Positions 24,894-32,892 of a DNA stretch of 64,000 nt are shown here, piece by piece. The stretch spans positions 96,141 to 160,140 of the forward strand of contig NZ_PDHM01000016.1 of the NCBI RefSeq assembly GCF_002573715.1. The letters are read 5' to 3'. The position numbers and the translations under genes are program-made. Source of the stretch: Paenibacillus sp. EZ-K15 (GTDB lineage: Bacteria > Bacillota > Bacilli > Paenibacillales > Paenibacillaceae). Position 1 is the stretch's first letter. Each line of letters begins with the position of its first letter. The notes beneath the pieces are model-generated. The model was not told the DNA's origin. It made no database searches and saw nothing but the letters and a program-made list of their open reading frames with translations.

Positions 24894-26819
24894 ATGGAAC
24901 GCTACCTTGAACAAAGGTTGAAATTAAGCATACTCGTTTTTTTGACGCTCTTATTGAAGTTGATCCTTCTAAGAGTGTTTCTGTTTAATGGGGTCGTATG
25001 GGGTAAGGTGCTTACCGACGCGCTATCTCTATTGGTCCTGATTAGCTTACTGGAGCTGATCCTGCCGGTAAGAGGGAAAAAGATGGTCTATGTGATCCTA
25101 GATGTCGTATTATCTTTTATCATGTTTGCGTCAGCGGTTTATAACGTTCATTTTGGCTCCATACCGACGTATACCGCGCTTGCGGGTATCGGTCAAGTAA
25201 ACCAGGTAAGAGCCAGCATTACGGCTTTGTTAGAACCGGAGCACTTTCTCTTCTTCCTGGACCTGCTAGTCCTATTGGTCATATGGGCGGTTCGAAAAAT
25301 TCGTTCGCGCTCACGAAGAGGATTGCACTTTGGTGGAGTCCGTTCCAGTTATTCCGCATCCTATTCGCGCAGACCTGGAATGAAGTGGCGCATCTCCATG
25401 ACAGTTGTGCTGGTCATTACGGGTGTTCTGTCCGGACTTATCATCCATAAAGAATGGGGAATCGAGAATGAAATCGTGCGAGCGGAGCAGATGGGCTTTA
25501 TGAATTATCAGGTATCGGCCGTGATCCGGAATTCGCAGGAGAATCGTGCCCTGGCCGAAGGGAGTCTGCAGGACACCATTCTGCGGTCCCAGCAGCTGCT
25601 GGCGACCTATCCTTACGTTAAGGAAGCAAAGGACAAGCCGGACTACTTCGGCGCTGCCAAAGGCAAAAATCTGATCATCGTTCAGATGGAATCGCTGCAG
25701 AACTTTCCGGTGGGTCAATCCCTGAATGGTCAGGAGCTGACACCGGTGATGAACCAGCTTGCGGATGGCGGCCTATATTTCCCGCATATCTTCCAACAGA
25801 TCGGGCAAGGCAACACTTCCGATGCCGAGTTTGCGGTCAATACATCGATTTATCCGACCGGAACGGTGGCGATGTCCACCGGGTTCGGAAATAAAGAGCT
25901 GCCGGGTCTGCCGCGGCTCTTGAACAAGCACGGGTATATTACTACGACATTCCACGTGAATGATGTGAAGTTCTGGGATCGAAGCAAACTGTACCCGGCA
26001 CTTGATTTTCAGCATTATTACGACAAGCCGTACTTCACGAATGATAACTTCAATGAATTTGGACCTTCCGATGAAGAGTTGTTCCGTGTCGGCGTGGACA
26101 AGCTGCTGGAGAATCAACAGCAGAACAAGCCTACCTATGCCCATTACATCACGGTATCCAACCATTCTCCATACCATGTGAAGGATGAATTCACGAAGAT
26201 CACCCTGCCGGCTGAGCTGGAAGGGACCCATCTGGGGAATTACCTGAAGTCGGTGAATTATTCTGATTATGCACTCGGAACGCTGGTTGATCGTCTGAAG
26301 CAGAACGGGTTGTGGGAGGATACCGTACTGGTTGTGTACGGGGATCACTTCGGGATCAATCCGGCAGAAGCGGACGCCAATATGATCTCGTCAACGTTAG
26401 GGATTCCTTACCATGAGCGGGTCAGCCGATTTAACATCCCGCTTGTCATTCATGTACCCGGGATGAAGGAAGGAAAGGTTATCGAGCAGGTGGGGGGTCA
26501 GGTCGATATTCTGCCAACCGTCGCTAACCTTTTAGGTATATCGCTGGACGATGAAGGTTTTAACGCATTTGGCCATGACCTGCTGAATGTGGACCGCAAT
26601 GTAATCGGGATGAGATATTATTTACCGACAGGGTCTTTCTTTAATAATGACATTCTGTTTGTGCCTGGGGACGGGTTTGAGGACGGCACGGCGGTATCCT
26701 TGAAGACGCTCGAGCCCGTAACGGACATCACGCAGTATCGCAGCGATTATGATTATATTCTGCAGTTAATGAAGCTGTCCGATGAATATGTGAAAATGCT
26801 GCCCAAGCGAGCGCCATAA
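24894..26819 (+). CDS. Lipoteichoic acid synthase family (LtaS-like) sulfatase-fold phosphoglycerol transferase
   Basis: A 641-residue protein: five membrane helices (about 10-185), then a long extracellular alkaline-phosphatase-like domain (about 240-600). The nucleophile Thr is in QGNTSDAEFAVNTSIYP, with the metal ligands Glu in VQMESLQ, His in TFHVND and Asp/His in VVYGDHFG. Such enzymes polymerise glycerol phosphate from phosphatidylglycerol onto a glycolipid anchor. The paralogues LtaS, YfnI, YqgS and YvgJ differ in role; I cannot tell which this is. A spacious terminator follows. Confidence 0.92.
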   Translation: MERYLEQRLKLSILVFLTLLLKLILLRVFLFNGVVWGKVLTDALSLLVLISLLELILPVRGKKMVYVILDVVLSFIMFASAVYNVHFGSIPTYTALAGIGQVNQVRASITALLEPEHFLFFLDLLVLLVIWAVRKIRSRSRRGLHFGGVRSSYSASYSRRPGMKWRISMTVVLVITGVLSGLIIHKEWGIENEIVRAEQMGFMNYQVSAVIRNSQENRALAEGSLQDTILRSQQLLATYPYVKEAKDKPDYFGAAKGKNLIIVQMESLQNFPVGQSLNGQELTPVMNQLADGGLYFPHIFQQIGQGNTSDAEFAVNTSIYPTGTVAMSTGFGNKELPGLPRLLNKHGYITTTFHVNDVKFWDRSKLYPALDFQHYYDKPYFTNDNFNEFGPSDEELFRVGVDKLLENQQQNKPTYAHYITVSNHSPYHVKDEFTKITLPAELEGTHLGNYLKSVNYSDYALGTLVDRLKQNGLWEDTVLVVYGDHFGINPAEADANMISSTLGIPYHERVSRFNIPLVIHVPGMKEGKVIEQVGGQVDILPTVANLLGISLDDEGFNAFGHDLLNVDRNVIGMRYYLPTGSFFNNDILFVPGDGFEDGTAVSLKTLEPVTDITQYRSDYDYILQLMKLSDEYVKMLPKRAP

Positions 26820-26844
26820 AGTCAATGAGTGGTTAACGAGAAAG

Positions 26845-26896
26845 AGGATTGTTTCATCCAGCCTGACGCAGGCATGGATAATGCAGTCCTTTTTTT
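26845..26896 (+). terminator. Terminator after LTA synthase gene
   Basis: Multi-part hairpin AGGATTG/CAGTCCT, ATCCA/TGGAT and GCCTG/CAGGC, followed by T7. Confidence 0.9.
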
Positions 26897-26960
26897 CTTG
26901 TGCAAAAGCTGCGATGGAGGATTGCCTCTGTTTCGTCATCTGTGCTATTATTACCCATAT

Positions 26961-26993
26961 TGTTAACCTTATTATATATAAAAATGGTTGACA
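26961..26993 (+). promoter_or_regulatory. BirA-like biotin operator upstream of bioB
   Basis: TGTTAACC (26961-26968), 17 AT-rich bases, GGTTGACA (26986-26993): an inverted repeat of the BirA type (TGTTAACC/GGTTAACA with one mismatch). The spacing is slightly longer than the usual 14-16. It sits 27 bp before bioB, so biotin repression is likely. Confidence 0.65.
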
Positions 26994-27020
26994 TTAAAAA
27001 CGGAGAGGGAGAATGAAGAT

Positions 27021-28019
27021 ATGACGACTCAAATCCATTATGATTGGGCGACGCTGGCTGACCATGTTGTGCAAGGGCATGATATTACGCCGATTGAGGC
27101 TTTGGCAATTCTATGCAGCGAGGATCAGGAACTGCTGACGGTTATGCAGGCTGCATATCGCATCCGCCGCGAGTATTACGGAAATAAGGTCAAGCTGAAC
27201 ATGATTGTAAACGCCAAGTCCGGTCTGTGTCCTGAAGATTGCGGATACTGCTCCCAATCCATTGTTTCGGAAGCGCCTATCGATAAATATGCCTGGCTTA
27301 CCAAAGACAAAATTCTCGAAGGCGCGCGTGAGTCGATTCGCCGAAAGGCGGGCACCTACTGCATCGTGGCTTCCGGTCGCCGTCCTACCAATCGAGAGAT
27401 TGATCATGTAGTCGCAGCGGTGAAGGAGATTACACAGACTACTCAGCTGAAGGTGTGCTGTTGCCTGGGTTTTTTGAATGAGGACCATGCACGTAAGCTC
27501 GCCGATGCCGGTGTGCATCGATATAACCATAATTTGAATACTTCCAAAGATAACTATGAACAGATTACGACCACGCATACATACGATGATCGGTTAGATA
27601 CCGTGAAGCAGGCAAGCTCTTCCGGAATGTCCCCTTGTTCCGGAGCTATCTTCGGAATGGGCGAGAGCCTGGAAGAACGGGTGGAGATTGCGTTTGCTCT
27701 GAAATCGCTTGGAGCGGATTCGATTCCTTGCAATTTTTTGAATGCGATTGAAGGCACTCCGCTTGAAGGGCGCAAGGAATTGACCCCGACGATGTGTTTG
27801 AAGATTCTTGCCATGATGCGGTTTGTTAACCCCACGAAAGAGATTCGAATTGCAGGGGGACGCGAAGTGAATCTGCGCTCCTTGCAGCCGCTGGGGTTAT
27901 ATGCAGCCAACTCGATTTTCATCGGCGATTATTTAACGACAGAAGGCCAGGCACATACCGCAGACTGGGGATTGATTGAAGACCTGGGCTTTGAAATTGA
28001 GGAATGCGCTCTGTCATGA
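27021..28019 (+). CDS. bioB: Biotin synthase BioB
   Basis: A 332-residue radical-SAM enzyme that inserts sulfur into dethiobiotin. The SAM-cluster motif is CPEDCGYCSQS; CCCLGF, NHNLNTS, CSGAIFGMGES and the [2Fe-2S] ligand Arg region IRIAGGREVNLR are all present. ATG 27021 follows GAGGGAGA. No other bio gene is adjacent, which suggests uptake of a precursor or a dispersed pathway; a BirA-like operator overlaps the promoter. Confidence 0.97.
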   Translation: MTTQIHYDWATLADHVVQGHDITPIEALAILCSEDQELLTVMQAAYRIRREYYGNKVKLNMIVNAKSGLCPEDCGYCSQSIVSEAPIDKYAWLTKDKILEGARESIRRKAGTYCIVASGRRPTNREIDHVVAAVKEITQTTQLKVCCCLGFLNEDHARKLADAGVHRYNHNLNTSKDNYEQITTTHTYDDRLDTVKQASSSGMSPCSGAIFGMGESLEERVEIAFALKSLGADSIPCNFLNAIEGTPLEGRKELTPTMCLKILAMMRFVNPTKEIRIAGGREVNLRSLQPLGLYAANSIFIGDYLTTEGQAHTADWGLIEDLGFEIEECALS

Positions 28020-28023
28020 TGTA

Positions 28024-28067
28024 TTGACATTTAGACATGAAGCACATACTATATACCCGTAGGGGTA
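28024..28067 (+). promoter_or_regulatory. Promoter with CsoR/CstR-like operator
   Basis: TTGACA (28024-28029), 17 bp, TACTAT (28047-28052), then the GC-rich palindrome TATACCC-GTA-GGGGTA (28052-28067) over the start region. The palindrome matches the general pattern bound by CsoR-family repressors (copper sensor CsoR, persulfide sensor CstR). Confidence 0.65.
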
Positions 28068-28146
28068 GGGACTGGGGGTTGAATGTCCCGTGCTCTTTCC
28101 ACCAAGCATCAAGCTGATGCACTTGACAATGATGGGGGAATGCTGC

Positions 28147-28536
28147 GTGCTGATTGCATCTGCCGCTCTGATTATATTTATATTCAGTATATATTACCGG
28201 AGGTATGTACCTATAACTGGCCTGCGGTTCATGAAGTGCAGTGAACTTCGACAGGCTCAGAAGGAATGTCCGAATCTAAAAGTGCTCGATGTACGCGATG
28301 TATCCGAATATATGGCCTGTCCGCAGAAAGAGACGATTAACATCTCTCTCGGAAGATTGCCGTATGTGTGGGAGCAGGAGCTCAGACCCGATGACTCCGT
28401 GGTCATTGTAACGCCGAAGCGTTCGGATGGAATCCTGGCTGCTCGCAAGCTGAAGAAGGCTGGCTTTACTTCGCTTTTTTATTTGCAGGAGGATTGCACG
28501 GCTTGCAATTCCATGCAACATGTTTCACTGAATTAA
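28147..28536 (+). CDS. Membrane-anchored rhodanese-like protein lacking the catalytic Cys
   Basis: A 129-residue protein: one N-terminal membrane helix (about 1-18) and a rhodanese fold (about 28-120) with LKVLDVRDVSEYMACPQ and LPYVWEQEL. The position of the catalytic loop reads IVTPKRSDGI instead of the usual Cys-x5-Arg, so sulfurtransferase activity at that site is not expected; other cysteines are present (DCTACN near the end). GTG 28147 is 7 bases after GGGGGA. The upstream CsoR/CstR-like operator suggests sulfide or persulfide control. B. subtilis YqhL has a similar anchored layout. Confidence 0.7.
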   Translation: MLIASAALIIFIFSIYYRRYVPITGLRFMKCSELRQAQKECPNLKVLDVRDVSEYMACPQKETINISLGRLPYVWEQELRPDDSVVIVTPKRSDGILAARKLKKAGFTSLFYLQEDCTACNSMQHVSLN

Positions 28537-28541
28537 TAATG

Positions 28542-28579
28542 ATCTGATCAGCAGACTCATGCTGGTCAGATTTTTTTTG
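28542..28579 (+). terminator. Terminator after rhodanese-like gene
   Basis: Stem ATCTGA.CAGCA/TGCTG.TCAGAT followed by T8. Confidence 0.93.
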
Positions 28580-28601
28580 TTTTCGGGTGAAAGGATAAAA
28601 T

Positions 28602-28631
28602 TTGACAATGATAATCGTTATCATTTAGAAT
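28602..28631 (+). promoter_or_regulatory. Fur-controlled promoter of heme monooxygenase gene
   Basis: TTGACA (28602-28607) and TAGAAT (28626-28631) are 18 bp apart; the spacer holds a near-perfect 19-bp Fur box AATGATAATCGTTATCATT (28607-28625). Iron-loaded Fur would block this promoter. Confidence 0.92.
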
Positions 28632-28685
28632 GAAAGAATATCGTTCATTTTACGGTTATTTTCGCTAAGGGAGTGTTCGTTCAAT

Positions 28686-29024
28686 ATGTTGATCGAGACG
28701 AAAACGATTATTGTTAAAGCAGGCACATCCAATTTGGTTGTTGAGCGTTTTAGCAAACCGGGACCCATTGAAGAAATTGAAGGTTTCATCGATCTGAATG
28801 TCCTTGTTAAGAATGCAAAGCGTACCGACGAAACGGAAGAAGTCATCGTCATGATTCGCTGGGAATCCAAAGAAGCTTGGAAACGCTGGGAAACCAGTCC
28901 CGCACATATTCAAGGACATCGTGATAAACGCGGCAAGCCGCAGCCTGAGCATGTGATTAGCTCCAGCCACGGCATGTATGAGATTATGGCATCCAAAGGA
29001 CCGAGACCTGTTCAACAGGCATAA
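28686..29024 (+). CDS. Heme-degrading monooxygenase, IsdG/HmoA family
   Basis: A 112-residue ABM-fold enzyme. The family triad is visible as an N-terminal Asn (N16), Trp-68 and His-78; the ten-residue Trp-His spacing equals that of IsdG/IsdI. VIVMIRWESKEAWKRWETS is the typical core helix. It opens the heme ring to release iron in the cytoplasm. The Fur box directly upstream supports iron-starvation expression. No heme transporter is adjacent. Confidence 0.9.
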   Translation: MLIETKTIIVKAGTSNLVVERFSKPGPIEEIEGFIDLNVLVKNAKRTDETEEVIVMIRWESKEAWKRWETSPAHIQGHRDKRGKPQPEHVISSSHGMYEIMASKGPRPVQQA

Positions 29025-29038
29025 TATCTTTATTATCC

Positions 29039-29074
29039 AAAAAAGAAGCGGCTGCTAAAGTCGCTTCTTTTTTT
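29039..29074 (+). terminator. Terminator after heme monooxygenase gene
   Basis: Stem AAAAGAAGCG/CGCTTCTTTT, loop of about 11 nt, T run. Confidence 0.95.
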
Positions 29075-29194
29075 GTCCCATTGTAACGTCGGATGGGGCT
29101 ATCAGGGGTTAAAGCGATAGATTTTAGGGAACCGTAAAGGGATGAAAGACAGGATCAGCTAATCATTCCACCTACTGTTTGGAGGAAGTCACCT

Positions 29195-30445
29195 ATGTAT
29201 CATCTATACAGCCATAATGATCTGGATGGTGTCGGTTGCGGCATTATCGCCAAATGCGCTTTCGGCGAAGGAATTGATGTCCGTTACAACTCCATTCACG
29301 GTTTGAATCAGCAAGTCGCAAGGTATTTGAACCGGACTTCCGTACAGGAGAATCCGTATGATGTGTTGTTTATTACGGATTTGTCCGTCGCTCCGGATAT
29401 GGAGAAGGAACTGAACGTGTTTGTTGAAGAGGGAGGGCAGGTGCAGCTTATCGATCACCACAAAACGGCTCTTCACTTGAATGAATATAGCTGGGGGCAA
29501 GTGGATGTCACGCATCGGGACGGCCGCCTAGCATCGGCAACCTCACTATTCTATGAATATTTAATTGAGCATGGACATCTGGGCAGAAGCGAAGCACTGG
29601 ACGAATTCGTAGAGCTGGTCCGCCTCTATGATACGTGGGAATGGGAAGAGAATCAGAAGATTGAGGCTAAACGTCTGAATGATTTGTTCTATATGTTGTC
29701 CCTTGACGAATTTGAGAGCAAGATGACGCAGCGTCTGCGGGAGCAGGGGGGCTTCTTCTTTGATGAGTTTGAAGAGAAAATATTGGACATGGAAGAGAAT
29801 AAAATCGATCGTTACATCCGCCGCAAGCAGCGGGAACTCATTCAGACCTTCGTGGGGGAGCATTGCGTAGGCATCGTGTATGCCGAATCCTATCACTCTG
29901 AGCTTGCCAGCGAGCTGGGAACGACATATCCTCACCTGGATTACATTTCCATCTTGAACATGGGGGGAAGGAAAATGAGCCTTCGTACGATTCATGATCA
30001 CGTGGATGTGTCCGAAGTCGCGATGCGATACGGGGGAGGCGGTCATCCCAAAGCAGCGGGGTGCACGATTAACGAGGAAGTGTATCAATTATTTGCTGCT
30101 GACCCGTTTGAGCTGGAGCCGATCCGGTTCGACGCTTCACGGAATCAGTTCAACATGAAGGGGACGGAGTCCGGCGTTCTTTACGAAAGTTGGAGTGAGG
30201 ATCTGCTGTTTGTTTATGCCCACGCCGGGGAATGGATTGTCGAGTGGAACGGGGAACCCCTCCCATTCCGGTTCAGATCGTTCGAGGAGGCGGAGCGGCA
30301 CATGAAGCGGCAGTATGGGGCCTGGCTCTCCAGGGATGACGTGTTTGTGAAGATGCTGAAGGAACAATGGAGGCGAAACCGTTCCAATGGCCGGCCGGGA
30401 CTACCGCCGGATATGGATGAGGAGAAGTTAATGGAAGATCTGTAG
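29195..30445 (+). CDS. DHH-family phosphoesterase (NrnB-like oligoribonuclease)
   Basis: A 416-residue DHH-DHHA1 protein. Metal-binding motifs are HNDLDGVGCG (DxD), FITDL, LIDHHKT (DHH) and the DHHA1 segment YGGGGHPKAAGCTI. The layout matches NrnB (YngD) of B. subtilis, which degrades short RNA; c-di-nucleotide products are another possible substrate. A C-terminal extension of about 110 residues (SGVLYESWSEDLLFVYAHAG...) is beyond the core domain. A strong GGAGGAAG precedes the ATG. Confidence 0.88.
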   Translation: MYHLYSHNDLDGVGCGIIAKCAFGEGIDVRYNSIHGLNQQVARYLNRTSVQENPYDVLFITDLSVAPDMEKELNVFVEEGGQVQLIDHHKTALHLNEYSWGQVDVTHRDGRLASATSLFYEYLIEHGHLGRSEALDEFVELVRLYDTWEWEENQKIEAKRLNDLFYMLSLDEFESKMTQRLREQGGFFFDEFEEKILDMEENKIDRYIRRKQRELIQTFVGEHCVGIVYAESYHSELASELGTTYPHLDYISILNMGGRKMSLRTIHDHVDVSEVAMRYGGGGHPKAAGCTINEEVYQLFAADPFELEPIRFDASRNQFNMKGTESGVLYESWSEDLLFVYAHAGEWIVEWNGEPLPFRFRSFEEAERHMKRQYGAWLSRDDVFVKMLKEQWRRNRSNGRPGLPPDMDEEKLMEDL

Positions 30446-30515
30446 AATTAACAGCATCAAGGGTGGAGGAGATCTATCCTAAAGACGCTTTATTGTGAGA
30501 CAGGAGGAATATACG

Positions 30516-31694
30516 GTGAAAAAAATGATCGCCGGCTGGGCTCTTGCCCTGTTAACGGCAGGCATCCTCGCATGGAGTCAGACTCAAAGTCATTCCGAGC
30601 CCTCCATTCCCTCGGCTGTTCACAGCAAGGAGCTGCTGAAGGATGTTCCTGTACCTTGGTCCGCTACGAAGAACACCATTCGATTGAATACATCCGATCC
30701 TGTAAGTGCGGCTGTACTGACCTCCAAGACGCTGTGGCAGTCCACGAATGAGCATAGTCGTCCGCAGACGGTGATTCTGGTGGATTCGGCTCAATGGTCC
30801 ATTGCGGCTGTTAGCGTCGATCTGACCCAGCTTAGCGAAGGGCCTCTACTGTTTGTGGAAGAAGAGGGGATTCCCAAGGAGACGCTGGAAGAGCTGAGAC
30901 GGCTGAAGCCAAGGGGAGCGGAGCATAACAAGGGCATTGAGATTATTACTGTCGGCCCGATTTCGGATAGGGTGATGAAGGAACTTCACGGGCTTGAATA
31001 TAAGACCGATCACATTACTGCCGGGGAGCCAGCAGAAGCAGCAGCCGCTATTGATGAATACGCTGCTAAGGTATCCGGATCTGTACCCACCTCGGTTATT
31101 GTCGGATCGATGGATCGTCCGGATTATACGCTTCCTGCGGTGAGCTGGATTGCCCATATGCCGGAAACGATGCTGTATGTTCGCGAGAAGAATGTGCCTG
31201 AAGTGACGGCACAGGCGCTCCATAAGCGGAAAGGGAAAGCGAATATCTATATCATTGGTCCCGAAAAGGTGGTATCCCGGGCAGTCGAGGACGAGCTGCG
31301 GCAATATGGGAAGGTGACGCGAATATCCGGGGATGACCCATTCGAGAATGCCATACATTTTGCACAGTTCAATGATCCCGTAACAGGCTTTGGTTGGGGC
31401 ATTCAATCGCCGGGTTACAGTCTCTCGTTCTCGACACCAGATTCGCCTGTATTGCCCATTGCAGCCGCTCCATTATCCCATATGGGTAAGCATGCACCTT
31501 TATTGTTTACGGACCGCGACGGGGTGCCACGCTCCATTACGAAGTATGTAGAATCGATACGGCGTCAGAGCGGCACGTCCCGGGTGGAAGCTCCTTATAA
31601 TCATGCCTGGATCATTGGAGATGAACAGACCCTGACTACGAAGCTCCAGAGTGAGATTGATGAAATTCTGGACATGGATGCAGGGCATGACTAA
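30516..31694 (+). CDS. Secreted protein with CWB2-like repeats
   Basis: A 392-residue exported protein with a signal peptide (about 1-22, KKMIAGWALALLTAGILAW). The body shows three diverged segments of the type xTVILVDSAQWSIAAVS...GPLLFVEEEGIPKETLEEL...IEIITVGP, which resemble the PF04122 cell-wall-binding repeat 2 (three repeats bind anionic wall polymer). The match is by eye and could be wrong. GTG 30516 follows GGAGGA by 7. It may be co-transcribed with the preceding DHH gene (gap 70 bp, no terminator). Confidence 0.65.
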   Translation: MKKMIAGWALALLTAGILAWSQTQSHSEPSIPSAVHSKELLKDVPVPWSATKNTIRLNTSDPVSAAVLTSKTLWQSTNEHSRPQTVILVDSAQWSIAAVSVDLTQLSEGPLLFVEEEGIPKETLEELRRLKPRGAEHNKGIEIITVGPISDRVMKELHGLEYKTDHITAGEPAEAAAAIDEYAAKVSGSVPTSVIVGSMDRPDYTLPAVSWIAHMPETMLYVREKNVPEVTAQALHKRKGKANIYIIGPEKVVSRAVEDELRQYGKVTRISGDDPFENAIHFAQFNDPVTGFGWGIQSPGYSLSFSTPDSPVLPIAAAPLSHMGKHAPLLFTDRDGVPRSITKYVESIRRQSGTSRVEAPYNHAWIIGDEQTLTTKLQSEIDEILDMDAGHD

Positions 31695-31752
31695 TGTCGT
31701 CCTCCAAGTCCATTGGCAGGTGAAGTTGGTCCATGGTGTATTGAATGTAAAT

Positions 31753-31812
31753 AAACCGTTCCTTTCGTAAATGGTGGGTAGAACTTCCATTTTACCAAGA
31801 AACGGTTTCTTT
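31753..31812 (+). terminator. Hairpin and terminator after CWB2-like gene
   Basis: Outer stem AAACCGTT/AACGGTTT and inner AAATGG/CCATTT, followed by CTTTTCGTTT. Confidence 0.7.
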
Positions 31813-31890
31813 TCGTTTGTCTAAAGTATGTTTCCGCACAACGTAGCGGAGAGGACGAAACGATTCGTACACGAAGCGTCGCATAAAAGA

Positions 31891-31937
31891 AAAGAGGGCA
31901 TCCCGCCAGATCTAGGATCTTTTGGGATACCCTCTTT
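31891..31937 (-). terminator. Terminator of the qox operon
   Basis: Stem AAAGAGGG.ATCCC/GGGAT.CCCTCTTT; on the minus strand it ends in TTTTCTTTT, directly after qoxD. Confidence 0.9.
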
Positions 31938-32006
31938 GATATTGGATGACTGTTCAGGATACGAACGTTCATCGCCATGTTTTAAGTTCAGAGATATTCG
32001 CAGGGA

Positions 32007-32294
32007 TTAAGCATACCAGCCCCATACGAAGATGAACAGCGTTCCGAAGATTGTGACAAGGCCAACGAACAGAGCGTAGGCAATGTTGATGTAAACGGAT
32101 TTTTTGTCATCACTTTCCCCGACGTGCATGAACAGCATGAGCTGAACGGTTGCCTGCAGGATAGCGGTAACCAGCAGAACGGCCAATTTCGAAGCTGCCG
32201 GCATATCCAGCAGAACGACGAGCGCAACCGCTGAAAGGACGAGAGACGATATATAACCCGCTACATGCTTAATTGGAAATAGCTGTTTTAACAT
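32007..32294 (-). CDS. qoxD: Quinol oxidase subunit IV (QoxD)
   Basis: A 95-residue protein with three membrane helices; HVAGYISSLVLSAVAL and LQATVQLMLFMHVGE (with the conserved His) and the C-terminal WGWYA identify subunit IV of heme-copper quinol oxidases. It is the last gene of the operon, one base after qoxC ends, and is followed by a strong terminator. Confidence 0.93.
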   Translation of the reverse strand: MLKQLFPIKHVAGYISSLVLSAVALVVLLDMPAASKLAVLLVTAILQATVQLMLFMHVGESDDKKSVYINIAYALFVGLVTIFGTLFIFVWGWYA

Positions 32295-32295
32295 G

Positions 32296-32892
32296 TCACA
32301 TCAGTCCTTTCAAGTATACAAAGCTGAAGATGAAGATCCACACAACGTCCAGGAAGTGCCAGTAGAGCGAGAAGATGAAGGACTTGTTGGCTGTGGAATG
32401 ATCCAGTCCATGCTTTTTAATTTGAAGCAGAATGCCAGTTCCCCACAGGAGACCGAAGGTAACGTGAGCTCCGTGGGTGCCAAGCAATGTGAACAAGCTG
32501 GAGGAGAAGGCGCTGGTTGAGAGCGTTACTCCTTCATGCACATAGGTGAAGAATTCGAAGATCTCGATCCCAAGGAATCCTGCACCGAGCAGCAGGGTGA
32601 TGACCATAAAGATCATCATCTGCTTTTTCAGTCCCAGACGCATCGCATGAACAGCCAAACCGATGGTGAAGCTACTCGTTAAGAGCAGGAACGTTTCAAG
32701 TAATACTGGTGTAATTTCAAAGATTTCCGCTCCGCTCGGACCGCTGGCAAAGCGGTTCACGAGAACGAAGTAGACGGTAAACAAGGTTGCAAAGAGCGCA
32801 ATTTCAGCTCCAAGGAACAGCCAGAAGCCAAATATACGATTACGGTTTTCCTCTGTTCCATATTCCAGCGGCTGAGTGGCATCTATTTTCAT
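32296..32892 (-). CDS. qoxC: Quinol oxidase subunit III (QoxC)
   Basis: A 198-residue five-helix subunit III (ENRNRIFGFWLFLGAEIALFATLF, GTHGAHVTFGLLWG, YWHFLDVVWIFIFSFVYL). It stabilises the oxidase and its proton pathway. The start overlaps the end of qoxB by 4 nt (ATGA), so translation is coupled. Confidence 0.95.
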   Translation of the reverse strand: MKIDATQPLEYGTEENRNRIFGFWLFLGAEIALFATLFTVYFVLVNRFASGPSGAEIFEITPVLLETFLLLTSSFTIGLAVHAMRLGLKKQMMIFMVITLLLGAGFLGIEIFEFFTYVHEGVTLSTSAFSSSLFTLLGTHGAHVTFGLLWGTGILLQIKKHGLDHSTANKSFIFSLYWHFLDVVWIFIFSFVYLKGLM

